NCBI RefSeq assembly: GCF_014196715.1
Contig: NZ_JACIEF010000001.1
Coordinates: forward strand, 1,036,872 to 1,100,871
Direction: 5' to 3'
DNA: 64,000 nucleotides
From: Pedobacter zeae
GTDB lineage: Bacteria > Bacteroidota > Bacteroidia > Sphingobacteriales > Sphingobacteriaceae
Notes under the pieces: generated by a model
Told to the model about the DNA's origin: nothing
Database searches by the model: none
Seen by the model: only the letters and a program-made list of their open reading frames with translations
In this document: one piece after another, positions 17,329 through 26,504 of the stretch
How the letters are laid out: each line of letters begins with the position of its first letter
How positions within the stretch are numbered: position 1 is the stretch's first letter
Translations under genes and position numbers: made by a program

Positions 17329-17775
17329 CTATTCTATACTTCTACTGTAAATATCGGGAATCACAATTCCCATTTGCCTCTCGGGGTTCTCGATTACCGA
17401 AAAACCAAATTGCTCATACAGGCCATGCGCATCTAAAGTGGCCAGCTGGTAACGGCGAAGGCCCTGCAGATCGGGGTGGAAAATCATAAACGACATCAAT
17501 TTCTTCGATAAGCCCAAACCACGGTAACTTTCTTCAATATATACGTCGCAAAGCCATGCAAAAGTTGCCTTGTCGGTAACCCAACGGGCAAAACCTACCT
17601 GTTCATGACCTTTATAAATACCAAAACAAAGCGAATGCTCAATAGATCGCTTTACCGTATCAAACGGAATATTTTTAGCCCAATAAGATGCAGTACTCAA
17701 ATAGTGATGGATGGCCCCGATATCTAAAAGCTCTTTTTTATCTGAAAATATAAATCCGTTTTCGCTGATTTCCAT
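17329..17775 (-). CDS. GNAT-family N-acetyltransferase
   Basis: 148 residues with the acetyl-CoA-binding pattern: a beta strand WLCDVYIEESYRGLGLSKKLM (residues ~75-95) holding the R/Q-x-x-G-x-G/A loop as R-G-L-G-L-S, and a C-terminal LYEQFGF. It resembles the Bacteroidota single-domain GNATs whose substrate is unknown. 41 bases separate its start from the stop of the YajQ gene upstream on the same strand, so the two may be co-transcribed. Confidence 0.88.
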   Translation of the reverse strand: MEISENGFIFSDKKELLDIGAIHHYLSTASYWAKNIPFDTVKRSIEHSLCFGIYKGHEQVGFARWVTDKATFAWLCDVYIEESYRGLGLSKKLMSFMIFHPDLQGLRRYQLATLDAHGLYEQFGFSVIENPERQMGIVIPDIYSRSIE

Positions 17776-17816
17776 TAGTATGGTTTAATTGGTTAGTGGT
17801 TTAAATGGTTAACCTC

Positions 17817-18308
17817 TCAGTTACGCATGTTAATATATTGCAATGGCTGTCCGAAATCCTCACTTCTGCACAAACTGATTACCGCCTGTAAATCGTCGAT
17901 TTTTTTTGCGGTTACCCGTACCTGATCGTCCATGATTGACGGTTGTACTTTTAGCCCGCTGGCTTTGATCTTCGCCACCACTTTTTTGGCAGCTTCTTTA
18001 TCGAGGCCCTCTTTAATGCTGATCTCTTTCCTGATCATATTGCCTGAGGCCTGTTGTTCATCACCGAAATCCAAACTTTTAGGATCAAGGTTCTGTTTCA
18101 TCATCCTCGAAATAATCGAACCTTCAATGGCTTTTAAGCGCATATCATCTTCGGTAACGATGGTAATGATGTTTGTTTTTTTATCCAAATCGATCGTACT
18201 TTTCGAGCCGTTAAAATCGTAACGGTTAAGAATTTCCTTTTTGGCATTGTTAACCGCATTGTCTAATGTTTGCGCATCAACTTTACTTACTATATCAAAA
18301 GAAGGCAT
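17817..18308 (-). CDS. yajQ: YajQ-family nucleotide-binding protein
   Basis: 163 residues, the usual length, starting MPSFDIVSKVD and containing NRYDFNGSKSTIDLD, the conserved SKSxI region, plus KxIKxSGLKVQ- and VRVTAKKIDDLQ-type stretches. The fold is two RRM-like domains. Some homologues (Xanthomonas) bind cyclic di-GMP; others bind RNA or tRNA. Divergent from the histone H1-like gene, 74 bases away. Confidence 0.93.
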   Translation of the reverse strand: MPSFDIVSKVDAQTLDNAVNNAKKEILNRYDFNGSKSTIDLDKKTNIITIVTEDDMRLKAIEGSIISRMMKQNLDPKSLDFGDEQQASGNMIRKEISIKEGLDKEAAKKVVAKIKASGLKVQPSIMDDQVRVTAKKIDDLQAVISLCRSEDFGQPLQYINMRN

Positions 18309-18382
18309 GGTTTTAGCTTTAAAGTAAAAAAATAAGTAGATTTAAGAAATTAATCTTACCTCACAAAAAAACGAAAAATAAT

Positions 18383-18991
18383 ATGAAAACCACTAAACCA
18401 AAGTCTCAAAAAAAGATTACCAAAAAGGAAGTCAAAAAACAATTGGAGCAATCTATCACCGATAAATTTTTAGAGGTAATCAAAAGTTTAGGACATGATG
18501 TATCTGAAATCAGTACAGAGGTTGGAAAGGCGAGTAAGCGTGTGGCAAAAAAACTGACCAAGAAATTTACCATCGTAAAAGCTGATGTAGGTCAGAAAAT
18601 TGATGAATTATTAAAAACATCAAAAGAACAAGCAAAAACAGCGAAAAAACCGGTTGAAAAGGCGGTAAGCAAATCAGAAAAGACGGCTAAAAAAGTGGTA
18701 AAAAAAGCAGTTGCCAAAGCTAAACCAGTAGTGCAGAGTGTTAAAGTAGCTGCAATAGAAACCGAAGAAAAAGCAGAAAAAATTTTGGCTAAACCTGTTG
18801 CCACAACCAAAAAGGCTGTAGCAGAAACAGCTAAGGTTGTTAAAAAAGCAGCAACCCCTGCAACAAAGGTACCGGCGAAGACAGCAACCGCAGCTAAAAA
18901 AACAACAGCCCCGGCAGCTGAAGCAAAAAAAGCAGTGGCGAAAGCAACACCTGCGCTTAAGAAAGTGGTTAAAACACCAACAAAAAAATAA
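18383..18991 (+). CDS. Histone H1-like Lys/Ala-rich nucleoid protein
   Basis: A 202-residue, highly basic protein. The first ~75 residues (KKEVKKQLEQSITDKFLEVIKSL...VKADVGQKIDELL) are predicted amphipathic helices. From ~78 to the end is a Lys/Ala/Pro/Thr-rich tail with repeated AKK, KKA and KKAV units, like the C-terminal tails of H1, AlgP and Hc1. Such tails bind DNA non-specifically. Base composition is skewed by the AAA/GCA codons. A terminator follows and ppk1 starts only 11 bases after that. Function is inferred from composition. Confidence 0.8.
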   Translation: MKTTKPKSQKKITKKEVKKQLEQSITDKFLEVIKSLGHDVSEISTEVGKASKRVAKKLTKKFTIVKADVGQKIDELLKTSKEQAKTAKKPVEKAVSKSEKTAKKVVKKAVAKAKPVVQSVKVAAIETEEKAEKILAKPVATTKKAVAETAKVVKKAATPATKVPAKTATAAKKTTAPAAEAKKAVAKATPALKKVVKTPTKK

Positions 18992-19056
18992 ATTTGTTAA
19001 CGTTAACATGCAAATGAATTAACATCAATTTAACAAATTAATATGCAGATTTGAGC

Positions 19057-19082
19057 ATCCCTGTTTTTGACAGGGATTTTTT
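19057..19082 (+). terminator. Terminator after histone-like gene, against ppk1
   Basis: 7-bp stem ATCCCTG/CAGGGAT (19057-19063 with 19071-19077) followed by a T-rich tract running to 19090. The ppk1 ATG is at 19093, so this hairpin would lie in the 5' leader of any transcript entering ppk1 from upstream. Confidence 0.8.
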
Positions 19083-19092
19083 ATTTTTTTAA

Positions 19093-21153
19093 ATGAGCAA
19101 TAAGAAAATCCCCTTTTTTAACCGCGAAATCAGCTGGCTTTATTTTAACGAGCGCGTATTGCAGGAAGCTGCTGATGAAACTGTGCCATTGATTGAACGT
19201 ATTAAATTTCTATCCATATTTTCTTCCAACTTAGAGGAGTTTTACCGCGTGAGGGTAGCCACCATGAGCAGGCTCACCAACCTGAACGATAAAGCAAAAG
19301 CACTTTTAGGGTTTAATCCCAAGAAAATCCTTAACGAGATTAAAAATATTGTAGTAAAGCAGGAAAGGAAGTTCGACCAGCTTTTTCAGGCTACTTTGAT
19401 CAACGAACTGGCGCAGAACAGGATTTTTATTTTAAACGATACCCAGCTCAATGTAAGCAGGGGTGAGTTTGTGAAAAACCATTTCAGGGATAAGATCTTA
19501 TCCAACCTGGTTCCGATTATGCTGGATATGGATAAACCCTTTCCTGAATTGAAGGATAGGTACCTGTACTTCTTCGTTAAATTATCAAAAAAAGATACCA
19601 AAGTAAGGGAGAAGTATGCAATCATTGAAATTCCGCCAAATTTACCTAGGTTTTTGGTTCTTCCAGAAACAAATGATCTCAAATTTATCATCCTGGCGGA
19701 AGATATTATCAGGTACTGTTTGAATGATATTTTCTACATTTTTACCTACGATAATTTAGAGGCGTATTCAATTCAGCTCACACGTGATGCAGAACTGGAC
19801 ATCGATAAAAATGTGAGCGATAAGTTTATAGAAGATTTAAAAAACAGTTTGGAAAAGCGCAAAAAAGGAAAACCCATGCGTTTATTGTATGATTCGGCCA
19901 TGCCTTTGGGTATGCTCACTGTTTTGGTGAACAAACTGAAACTGGAAGCCGAAAGCCTCATCCCCGGTAACCGTTACCATAAATTCGGAGATTTTATTGC
20001 TTTTCCGAATGTGGGCAAAAAGGAGTTGGAATATGCACCGAATGTGCCACTAAAAGTTCACGATCTGCACCGCACACAGAGCATGTTCGCTAAAGTTGCA
20101 CAACGCGATTACCTGGTTAATTTACCTTACCAATCGTACGATTACATTATTTTATTTCTGCGCGAGGCGGCGATAGATCCAAAAGTTACCGAAATCCAGA
20201 TTACGCTATACCGTTTGGCCGAAAACTCTAAAGTGATCAATGCTTTGATCAACGCGGCCAAAAATGGTAAAACGGTTTCTGTTTTACTTGAGCTTAAGGC
20301 CCGTTTTGATGAACAGGCCAATATTTTCTGGACTACCCGTTTAATGGAAGAAGGGGTAAAAGTGAATTATGGTTTAACCGATTACAAAGTACATTCTAAA
20401 ATTTGCCTGGTTAAACGGATAGAAAAGGATAAACCTGTTTACTATGCCAATTTAGCAACCGGCAACTTTAACGAAAAAACTGCTGGCTTATATTGCGATC
20501 ATAGCATTTTTACAACCAGAAAAGAAATTACCAACGATCTGGTTAAACTTTTTGATGCTTTGAACAAGCGAACGGTAACCAAAGGATTTAAGCACCTGAT
20601 TGTTTCGCCTTTAGAAAGCCGTTCTAAGCTGGTTAGTTTTATAAACCGCGAAATCAGGAATGCCAAACAGGGCAAACTGGCCTATATTATGCTCAAAGTA
20701 AACAGCCTGGCTGATGAAGCCATTATTTCCAAACTTTACGACGCGAGCAATGCCGGTGTTAAAATCCAGTTGATTGTACGTGGCATCTGCTGTTTGGTGC
20801 CTGGTGTAAAAGGCTTTAGCGAAAACATTACGGCCATCAGCATTATTGATAAGTTTCTGGAGCATGCCCGTGTTTATATTTTTGGTAACAATGGCAAAAA
20901 CGACATGTACCTTTCTTCTGCCGATTTAATGAGCCGGAATTTTGAGCACCGGGTAGAGGTGGGGTTCCCGGTTTTGGATAAAGATGTGAAACAGGAAATA
21001 CAGGATATTATCGATCTGCAATTGCAGGACAATACCAAATCGAGGCAAATTAATGCTTTGAACAATAATAAATATCATAAAAACAGATTAAGTAAAAAGA
21101 TAAGGGCACAGGTAGACATCTACAACTATTTAAAAACCAAGCATCAATCATAA
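19093..21153 (+). CDS. ppk1: Polyphosphate kinase 1
   Basis: A 686-residue PPK1, which polymerises the gamma-phosphate of ATP into polyphosphate. It starts with the N-terminal domain signature FFNREISWLYFNERVL and LSIFSSNLEEFYRVRV. The C-terminal phospholipase-D-like domains carry the autophosphorylated His in YKVHSKICLV (around residue 430) and DHSIFTTRKE. YLSSADLMSRNFEHRVEVGFPV near the end is characteristic. Stop and next start overlap (TAATG), so it is coupled to the Ppx/GppA gene. A terminator immediately upstream means it needs a promoter in the few bases before it or read-through. Confidence 0.97.
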   Translation: MSNKKIPFFNREISWLYFNERVLQEAADETVPLIERIKFLSIFSSNLEEFYRVRVATMSRLTNLNDKAKALLGFNPKKILNEIKNIVVKQERKFDQLFQATLINELAQNRIFILNDTQLNVSRGEFVKNHFRDKILSNLVPIMLDMDKPFPELKDRYLYFFVKLSKKDTKVREKYAIIEIPPNLPRFLVLPETNDLKFIILAEDIIRYCLNDIFYIFTYDNLEAYSIQLTRDAELDIDKNVSDKFIEDLKNSLEKRKKGKPMRLLYDSAMPLGMLTVLVNKLKLEAESLIPGNRYHKFGDFIAFPNVGKKELEYAPNVPLKVHDLHRTQSMFAKVAQRDYLVNLPYQSYDYIILFLREAAIDPKVTEIQITLYRLAENSKVINALINAAKNGKTVSVLLELKARFDEQANIFWTTRLMEEGVKVNYGLTDYKVHSKICLVKRIEKDKPVYYANLATGNFNEKTAGLYCDHSIFTTRKEITNDLVKLFDALNKRTVTKGFKHLIVSPLESRSKLVSFINREIRNAKQGKLAYIMLKVNSLADEAIISKLYDASNAGVKIQLIVRGICCLVPGVKGFSENITAISIIDKFLEHARVYIFGNNGKNDMYLSSADLMSRNFEHRVEVGFPVLDKDVKQEIQDIIDLQLQDNTKSRQINALNNNKYHKNRLSKKIRAQVDIYNYLKTKHQS

Positions 21154-22034
21154 TGTTAAGATACGCAGCTATAGATATCGGCTCGAACGCAGTGAGGCTA
21201 CTCATTGCTGATATCAGTAAACAGGACGGAAAATATAAATACAAAAAGAATACGTTAATCCGCGTACCATTGCGTTTAGGTGATGATGCGTTTTTAGATC
21301 AGCATATTTCGGAGAAAAAATCGGCCGACCTGGTGAAAACAATGGCAGCCTTTAAAAACCTTATGGATGTTTATCATGTATCGGAGTACCTGGCCTGTGC
21401 AACTTCTGCCATGCGCGAAGCCCACAACGGGCAGGATATTGTAAAGCTGATTAAAAAAGAAACTGACCTTACTTTAGAGATTATAGAGGGGCAAAGAGAA
21501 GCCAATATTATCTATGCCAATCATATCGAGGAGCAGCTTGATGAAAATAAAACCTACCTGTATATCGATGTGGGCGGAGGTAGCACCGAACTTTCTGTTT
21601 TTGTAAAAGGTGTACCCGAAGCATCGAGGTCTTTCAATATCGGTACCATCAGGATGCTCGATAACCAGGACAAGGAAGAAACCTGGGAAGAAATGAAAGA
21701 TTGGGTAAAAGAACATACCAAAGCTTACAAGCATCTTGCAGGTATTGGCACCGGTGGTAACATCAACAAACTTTTCCGCATGTCGGATGAGAAGGAAAAT
21801 GCGCCTTTATCCTTGCAAAAGTTGAATTCGATGTATAATAAGCTTACCAGCTACTCCTTAAAAGAGCGGATCCATACCCTGGGTTTAAATCCTGACCGTG
21901 CGGATGTAATTATCCCTGCCTGCGAAATTTACCTTACTTTAATGAAATGGACAGGAATTAAACAGATTTATGTACCTAAAGTAGGTATGGCCGATGGAAT
22001 TATTAAGTTATTGATTGAGGAGAAGCTGGATTAA
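21153..22034 (+). CDS. ppx: Ppx/GppA-family phosphatase (exopolyphosphatase)
   Basis: 293 residues of the ASKHA-fold Ppx/GppA family: YAAIDIGSNAVRLLIADI (phosphate 1), ATSAMREAHNG, YIDVGGGSTELSVF (phosphate 2 with the catalytic Glu nearby) and AGIGTGGN. It is the short form lacking the C-terminal HD domain of E. coli Ppx (about 513). It overlaps ppk1 by one base, which argues for polyphosphate as substrate, although ppGpp-precursor hydrolysis (GppA) is possible for the family. Confidence 0.93.
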   Translation: MLRYAAIDIGSNAVRLLIADISKQDGKYKYKKNTLIRVPLRLGDDAFLDQHISEKKSADLVKTMAAFKNLMDVYHVSEYLACATSAMREAHNGQDIVKLIKKETDLTLEIIEGQREANIIYANHIEEQLDENKTYLYIDVGGGSTELSVFVKGVPEASRSFNIGTIRMLDNQDKEETWEEMKDWVKEHTKAYKHLAGIGTGGNINKLFRMSDEKENAPLSLQKLNSMYNKLTSYSLKERIHTLGLNPDRADVIIPACEIYLTLMKWTGIKQIYVPKVGMADGIIKLLIEEKLD

Positions 22035-22066
22035 GAAAATTTTCATGGTACTATTCCTTGCAAGGC

Positions 22067-22151
22067 CGTCATTTCGACCGTAGCGGAGAAATTTATGCTT
22101 CGTTAAACACTTCGTAGTTCTCTACTGCGTTGCACTCGGCTCGAAATGACG
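22067..22151. repeat. Intergenic inverted-end repeat element, copy A
   Basis: 85-base element bounded by perfect 11-base inverted ends CGTCATTTCGA and TCGAAATGACG. The last ~40 bases match copy B at 59623-59747 closely (GTTCTC.ACTGC.TTGCACTC.GCTCGAAATGACGAC with four differences). Both copies are followed by a second shared motif, an A/T-rich AAATAAAT then CGGGATGAC-like or CAGGATGAC. Confidence 0.75.
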
Positions 22152-22316
22152 ACTCCTGAGAGAGCTGTCACCCATATTCATTATAAAAATAAATCATCCC
22201 TCAGGATGACAAAACGAATGGATATGGGGTATAAGTGATCATGTCAAAAGGAATGTATACACATCCAACCCTGCGATCTTTGAGCCTTCATCTGTGTACT
22301 CTGTGCTAAAAATACA

Positions 22317-22670
22317 TCAGCTCATTGCCAGCCTTAAATAACTTTTCACCTCTTCATTTACATCTTCGCTGAAATAAATTCTTAAATGGTGGTTAAACTG
22401 ATGGGTTCCGGGTACCTGCGCAATTTTGACGAAGCATAAGTTATCTTCATATGCCTGATCGAAAGGGATCACGACATGCACGAAATTTTTGCCCAATTGG
22501 GTAATGTATGCGAAAGTGGTTTTAGATTCAATAGCAATCATCGATTTGGTGGCGCGCAGATTAATTTTGCCTATTTCAGCCAATTGCTCCATAAAAAAAC
22601 GGAATAGCCCTAAGGTATATTCCGTTTTTCCGTTTAAAAAGTCTGACAACTGTTTTTCTTCAGACATCAT
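22317..22670 (-). CDS. Small conserved protein, DUF5655-like
   Basis: A 117-residue soluble protein with no signal. It resembles the DUF5655 family, with a helix near residues 15-35 and a beta sequence KTTFAYITQLGKNFVHVVIPF; family match is by memory and moderate. It starts 3 bases after the stop of pgl, so it is the tail of the pentose-phosphate unit on this strand. Start could be the first or second Met (22670 or 22667). Function unknown; co-transcription with pgl is the only hint. Confidence 0.75.
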   Translation of the reverse strand: MMSEEKQLSDFLNGKTEYTLGLFRFFMEQLAEIGKINLRATKSMIAIESKTTFAYITQLGKNFVHVVIPFDQAYEDNLCFVKIAQVPGTHQFNHHLRIYFSEDVNEEVKSYLRLAMS

Positions 22671-22673
22671 TTT

Positions 22674-23399
22674 TTAATCTTCTAATAATTTTGTTGCGGC
22701 TTCATCGGTAAACCAGGTTAATTTACCGTCAATAGGATCAATTAACTGAGAAGGGTATAAATCGACATTCTTTTCTGTATCGCCTATTACGTGCTTCAAT
22801 GCTTCTGCTTTGTTTTCTCCAAATACCAGAAAGGCAATATTCTCGGCTTTGTTAATTAAAGGGGCGGTAAAACTGATGCGGTAGGTATCGAGTTTCTCTA
22901 CATAAACAGCAGCTACATTCACCTCTTCATCCTTAACTAAGGTGGTATGCGGGAAGATTGAAGCGGTGTGCGCATCGTCGCCCATACCTAAAAGAATCAG
23001 ATCGAATACGATATCTTCGCCCTTAAAATGCTGATCAATTGCTTTTTTATACTCAATAGCGGCTTTTTCCGGAGCCAATGTGGTATTTACATAAAAAATG
23101 TGATCTTCTTTAATGCCCAATGGATCTAAAATGGTCTTTTTTGCCATTAAGCCATTGTAGTTATCATCATCGGCCGGAACGTTACGCTCATCGCCAAAAA
23201 AGAAATAAACTTTATCCCAGTCAATGCGGTGTTTACCTTCTGTTGCCAGGTAATGGTAAAGTGCTTTAGGAGAACTGCCGCCCGTAAGTACAAAATTGAA
23301 ACGGTCGTTCTGTTCGATAGACATTTCTGCAATTTTAATTACATAATCTGCCAGATCGTGGTTAAGTTCTTCTAATGTTTTGTATATGAGTAGATTCAT
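22674..23399 (-). CDS. pgl: 6-Phosphogluconolactonase
   Basis: Hydrolyses 6-phospho-D-glucono-1,5-lactone. 241 residues of the SOL/NagB-like type: NFVLTGGSSPKALYHYLA, the conserved FFGDERNVPADDDNYNG, and ILLGMGDDAHTASIFP. Directly downstream of zwf (58-base gap containing a strong hairpin), so substrate and enzyme are made together. The DUF5655-like gene follows after 3 bases. Confidence 0.95.
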   Translation of the reverse strand: MNLLIYKTLEELNHDLADYVIKIAEMSIEQNDRFNFVLTGGSSPKALYHYLATEGKHRIDWDKVYFFFGDERNVPADDDNYNGLMAKKTILDPLGIKEDHIFYVNTTLAPEKAAIEYKKAIDQHFKGEDIVFDLILLGMGDDAHTASIFPHTTLVKDEEVNVAAVYVEKLDTYRISFTAPLINKAENIAFLVFGENKAEALKHVIGDTEKNVDLYPSQLIDPIDGKLTWFTDEAATKLLED

Positions 23400-23415
23400 G
23401 TTGTAGTAGTTGATA

Positions 23416-23453
23416 GTTGATGGTTCATGGACATTTGTCCATGAACCATCAAC
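23416..23453. other. Strong 17-bp hairpin between zwf and pgl
   Basis: Perfect 17-base arms (23416-23432 and 23437-23453) with a 4-base ATTT loop, starting 4 bases after the zwf stop. No T run follows on the minus strand, so it is unlikely to be a simple terminator. It may be an RNA-processing or stabilising signal, or a small repeat (the unit GTTGAT appears twice beside it). Confidence 0.7.
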
Positions 23454-23457
23454 TTAA

Positions 23458-24972
23458 TTATTCCTTATTCTTCAATGGCAGGTTAAACCAGTGGAAACCG
23501 TCTCTTGCAATTAAAGCTTCGGCTTCTTCTGGCCCCCAGCTATCAGCAGGGTAATTAGGGAAATTGATAGATTTTTTGCTTTCCCAGGTATTCAGGATCG
23601 GCATCACCAGTTCCCATGCAGCTTCTACCTGGTCGCCACGCATGAACAGCGTCTGATCGCCCATCATGGCATCCAACAACAAGGTTTCGTAAGCCTCTGG
23701 GGTATCGCCCTCATAAGTTCCCTTATAGTCAAAAACCATATCAACAGGGTTCAATACCATATCCAAGCCCGGTCTTTTGGCCTGAACCTGCATACGGATA
23801 CTCATTTCCGGCTGGATGCTGATTACCAAGCGGTTCTGTTGCCAGTTTTCGGTTACACCTGAAGAGAAGATCTGATGAGGTACATCCCTGAACTGGATGG
23901 TGATTAACGACGAAGTTTGGTTTAAGCGTTTTCCTGTTCTTAGATAGAAAGGAATGCCTTGCCATCTCCAGTTATCAATATGGAATTTAACGGCAGCAAA
24001 GGTTTCGGTATTTGAATGCGGATCTACGCCTTTTTCCTGGCGGTAGCCTGGTACTTCTTTACCTTCAACCCAGCCTTTGCTGTATTGGCCGCGAACCGTG
24101 TGGAAACGGATATCTTCGGCAGAGAAAGGACGCATGGCCTTTAAAACCTCTACTTTACGGTTCCTGATCTCATCAGCATCGAAATTGATAGGGGCTTCCA
24201 TACCGATTAAACAAAGCAATTGTAAGAGGTGGTTTTGGATCATATCCCTCAGCGCACCCGAACCTTCGTAATAACCGCCACGATCGCCAACTCCCAACTG
24301 CTCGGTTACCGAAATCTGTACATGATCAATATAAGACCTGTTCCACAAAGGCTCGAAAAGGGCGTTTGCAAAACGGAAAGCCATCATGTTCTGAACGGTT
24401 TCTTTACCCAGGTAATGATCGATACGGTAGATCTGTTTTTCAGTAAAAATAGTGCTTAACAGCGCATTAAGTTCTTTTGCTGATTCTAAATCGTGACCGA
24501 AAGGTTTTTCGATAACGATGCGGCTGTTATCTTCATCCTGTGTCAGTTTATATTTCTGTAAACACTCGGCAATAATAGGAAAGAAGTTCGGTGCAACCGC
24601 CAGGTAGAAAATTACCTGAGTACCCGCACCAAATTCTTTTTGATATTTTTCTACTGCTCCCTTAAGATTTTCGAACGTTTTTGGCTGCGCAAAATCGGTA
24701 GGGCAATAATGCATGGTGCTGGCGAAATTGTCCCATTTTTCTTTTTTTACTTTTCCGCTGCGCGAAAACTGGTTTACGGCATCTTCTAAAGCAGCTTTAT
24801 AGCTATCGTCAGTAAATTCGGTTCTGCCCGTACCGATAACCGCAAACTTATTTGGCATGTAACCCTCTATAAATAAGTTGTATAGGGCAGGCGCTAACTT
24901 TCTTTTGTTTAAATCACCTGTTCCACCAAATATTACAAAAATGGTAGGGTTTAATGCGGTTTTGCTTTTCAT
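23458..24972 (-). CDS. zwf: Glucose-6-phosphate dehydrogenase
   Basis: 504 residues, the standard length. The N-terminal Rossmann motif is FVIFGGTGDLNKRKLAPALY (G-x-G-x-D-L); the catalytic signature RIDHYLGKE contains the active-site His; IQNHLLQLLCLIGMEAP and YRTGKRL-type blocks follow. Makes NADPH in the oxidative pentose-phosphate pathway. 29 bases after gnd on the same strand, then the hairpin and pgl. Confidence 0.97.
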   Translation of the reverse strand: MKSKTALNPTIFVIFGGTGDLNKRKLAPALYNLFIEGYMPNKFAVIGTGRTEFTDDSYKAALEDAVNQFSRSGKVKKEKWDNFASTMHYCPTDFAQPKTFENLKGAVEKYQKEFGAGTQVIFYLAVAPNFFPIIAECLQKYKLTQDEDNSRIVIEKPFGHDLESAKELNALLSTIFTEKQIYRIDHYLGKETVQNMMAFRFANALFEPLWNRSYIDHVQISVTEQLGVGDRGGYYEGSGALRDMIQNHLLQLLCLIGMEAPINFDADEIRNRKVEVLKAMRPFSAEDIRFHTVRGQYSKGWVEGKEVPGYRQEKGVDPHSNTETFAAVKFHIDNWRWQGIPFYLRTGKRLNQTSSLITIQFRDVPHQIFSSGVTENWQQNRLVISIQPEMSIRMQVQAKRPGLDMVLNPVDMVFDYKGTYEGDTPEAYETLLLDAMMGDQTLFMRGDQVEAAWELVMPILNTWESKKSINFPNYPADSWGPEEAEALIARDGFHWFNLPLKNKE

Positions 24973-25001
24973 TTTATCTTGTTGTTCGTGAATTAAATAG
25001 G

Positions 25002-26417
25002 TTATGATAATTTATTCCAGTCGGCATGGAAAATGCCTTCTTTATCGATACGCTCAAAAGTGTGCGCACCGAAGAAATCCCTTTGTGCCTGGATCAGGTT
25101 GGAAGGCATTCTGCCAGTGGTAATGGTATCAAAATAGGTTAGGGTAGATGCAAATGCAGGGATACCTAAACCCGATGCAATAGCTGCACAGATGCTTTTA
25201 CGTGTGCCAGCCAAAGTGCTTTTAATGATATTCTGGATACCGGCATCACCGAATAAATGCTCCAATGAATGGTTTTTATCATAGGCCTGGTAGATGTCTT
25301 CCAAAAATTTAGCCCTGATGATACAGCCACCACGCCAGATTTTGGCAATTTCCTGCAGTTGCAGATCATATTTATATTCTTTCGAGGCCTGAACCAATAA
25401 ATGCATACCCTGCGCATAGGCACTGATCATCGAGAAGTAAAATGCATCTTCCAATTCATCAACAGTGATATCGATTTTCGTGTCTTTTTTACCGAAAGCT
25501 TCTTCTAAAGAAACCCTCAGGGCCTTAAATTTAGATAAATCGCGGTTGGAAACAGCTTCGTTAATGGTAGGCACCGGTAATTGAAGTTCCATCGAAACCT
25601 CTGAGGTCCATTTTCCGGTACCTTTTGAGCGCGCTTCGTCTTTAATCTGGTCTAACAGGTCATTTTGTGTTTCGGTGTCTTTAAACAGGAAAATTTCAGC
25701 AGTGATTTCCAATAAGAAAGATTGAAGCCTGCCTTCGTTCCATTTTTTGAAGATTTTATAAATCTCACTATTAGAATAGCCCAACCCGTTTTTAAGGATT
25801 CCATAAACTTCGGCAATGAGCTCCATAATGGCATATTCGATACCATTGTGCACCATTTTAACGAAGTGACCGGAAGCGCCCGGGCCAATGTAGGTAACGC
25901 AAGGATCGGTACCAACTTTTGCAGCTACCGCATCGAAAACATCTTTTACCACATTATAGGCCTGTTTATCACCGCCCGGCATCATACTCGGACCGAAACG
26001 TGCTCCTTCTTCGCCACCCGAAATACCCATGCCGAAGAAATGCAGTCCGTCTTTTTCCAGCTCATCCACGCGGCGGTTCGTATCGGTAAAATGGGAGTTA
26101 CCGCTATCGATAATGATATCGCCTTTGCTTAAAAGCGGTTTTAATTCTGCAATAACACTATCTACAATTGGTCCGGCAGGTACCAGCAAAATCAGTGTAC
26201 GGGGCGTTTGTAAACTTGCAATAAAGCTTTCTATATCATCAAACCCTTCTAAATTATGCTTTTTGCCTTCTTCTTCAAGTTTCGAGATCATTTTGCGGTC
26301 CTTGTCGTAACCGGTTACCGAGAAGCCTTTATCAGCCATGTTCAATAATAGGTTACGGCCCATAGTACCCAAACCGATCATTCCCAATTTATATTTTTTC
26401 GAATCGTTATTTGCCAT
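25002..26417 (-). CDS. gnd: 6-Phosphogluconate dehydrogenase (decarboxylating)
   Basis: 471 residues: the Rossmann GLGTMGRNLLLNMADKG (about 16-32), the substrate stretch SGGEEGARFGPSMMPGG, and the catalytic VKMVHNGIEYAIMEL (Lys and Asn). The C-terminal part is intact, so this is the long form. First of gnd-zwf-pgl on the minus strand. A TAnnTTTG element lies in the 87-base upstream gap, and the ROK kinase gene is just beyond. Confidence 0.97.
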   Translation of the reverse strand: MANNDSKKYKLGMIGLGTMGRNLLLNMADKGFSVTGYDKDRKMISKLEEEGKKHNLEGFDDIESFIASLQTPRTLILLVPAGPIVDSVIAELKPLLSKGDIIIDSGNSHFTDTNRRVDELEKDGLHFFGMGISGGEEGARFGPSMMPGGDKQAYNVVKDVFDAVAAKVGTDPCVTYIGPGASGHFVKMVHNGIEYAIMELIAEVYGILKNGLGYSNSEIYKIFKKWNEGRLQSFLLEITAEIFLFKDTETQNDLLDQIKDEARSKGTGKWTSEVSMELQLPVPTINEAVSNRDLSKFKALRVSLEEAFGKKDTKIDITVDELEDAFYFSMISAYAQGMHLLVQASKEYKYDLQLQEIAKIWRGGCIIRAKFLEDIYQAYDKNHSLEHLFGDAGIQNIIKSTLAGTRKSICAAIASGLGIPAFASTLTYFDTITTGRMPSNLIQAQRDFFGAHTFERIDKEGIFHADWNKLS

Positions 26418-26439
26418 TTTTTATTTTTTAGAATGCACC

Positions 26440-26447
26440 CAAAATTA
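26440..26447 (-). promoter_or_regulatory. Candidate -7 element upstream of gnd
   Basis: Minus-strand TAATTTTG is a full match to TAnnTTTG, 22 bases before the gnd start. No -33 TTG at the usual spacing. Confidence 0.4.
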
Positions 26448-26504
26448 GGGTTTACAAATTAATATTGCAGCTATTGTTGTTAAAAGATTGTAATAAAAGG
26501 TCAA

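Noticed and set aside
18674..19009. Cys/Phe-rich 111-residue frame (minus)
   Set aside because: Antisense shadow of the Lys/Ala-rich histone-like gene; composition is a mirror of AAA/GCA codons.
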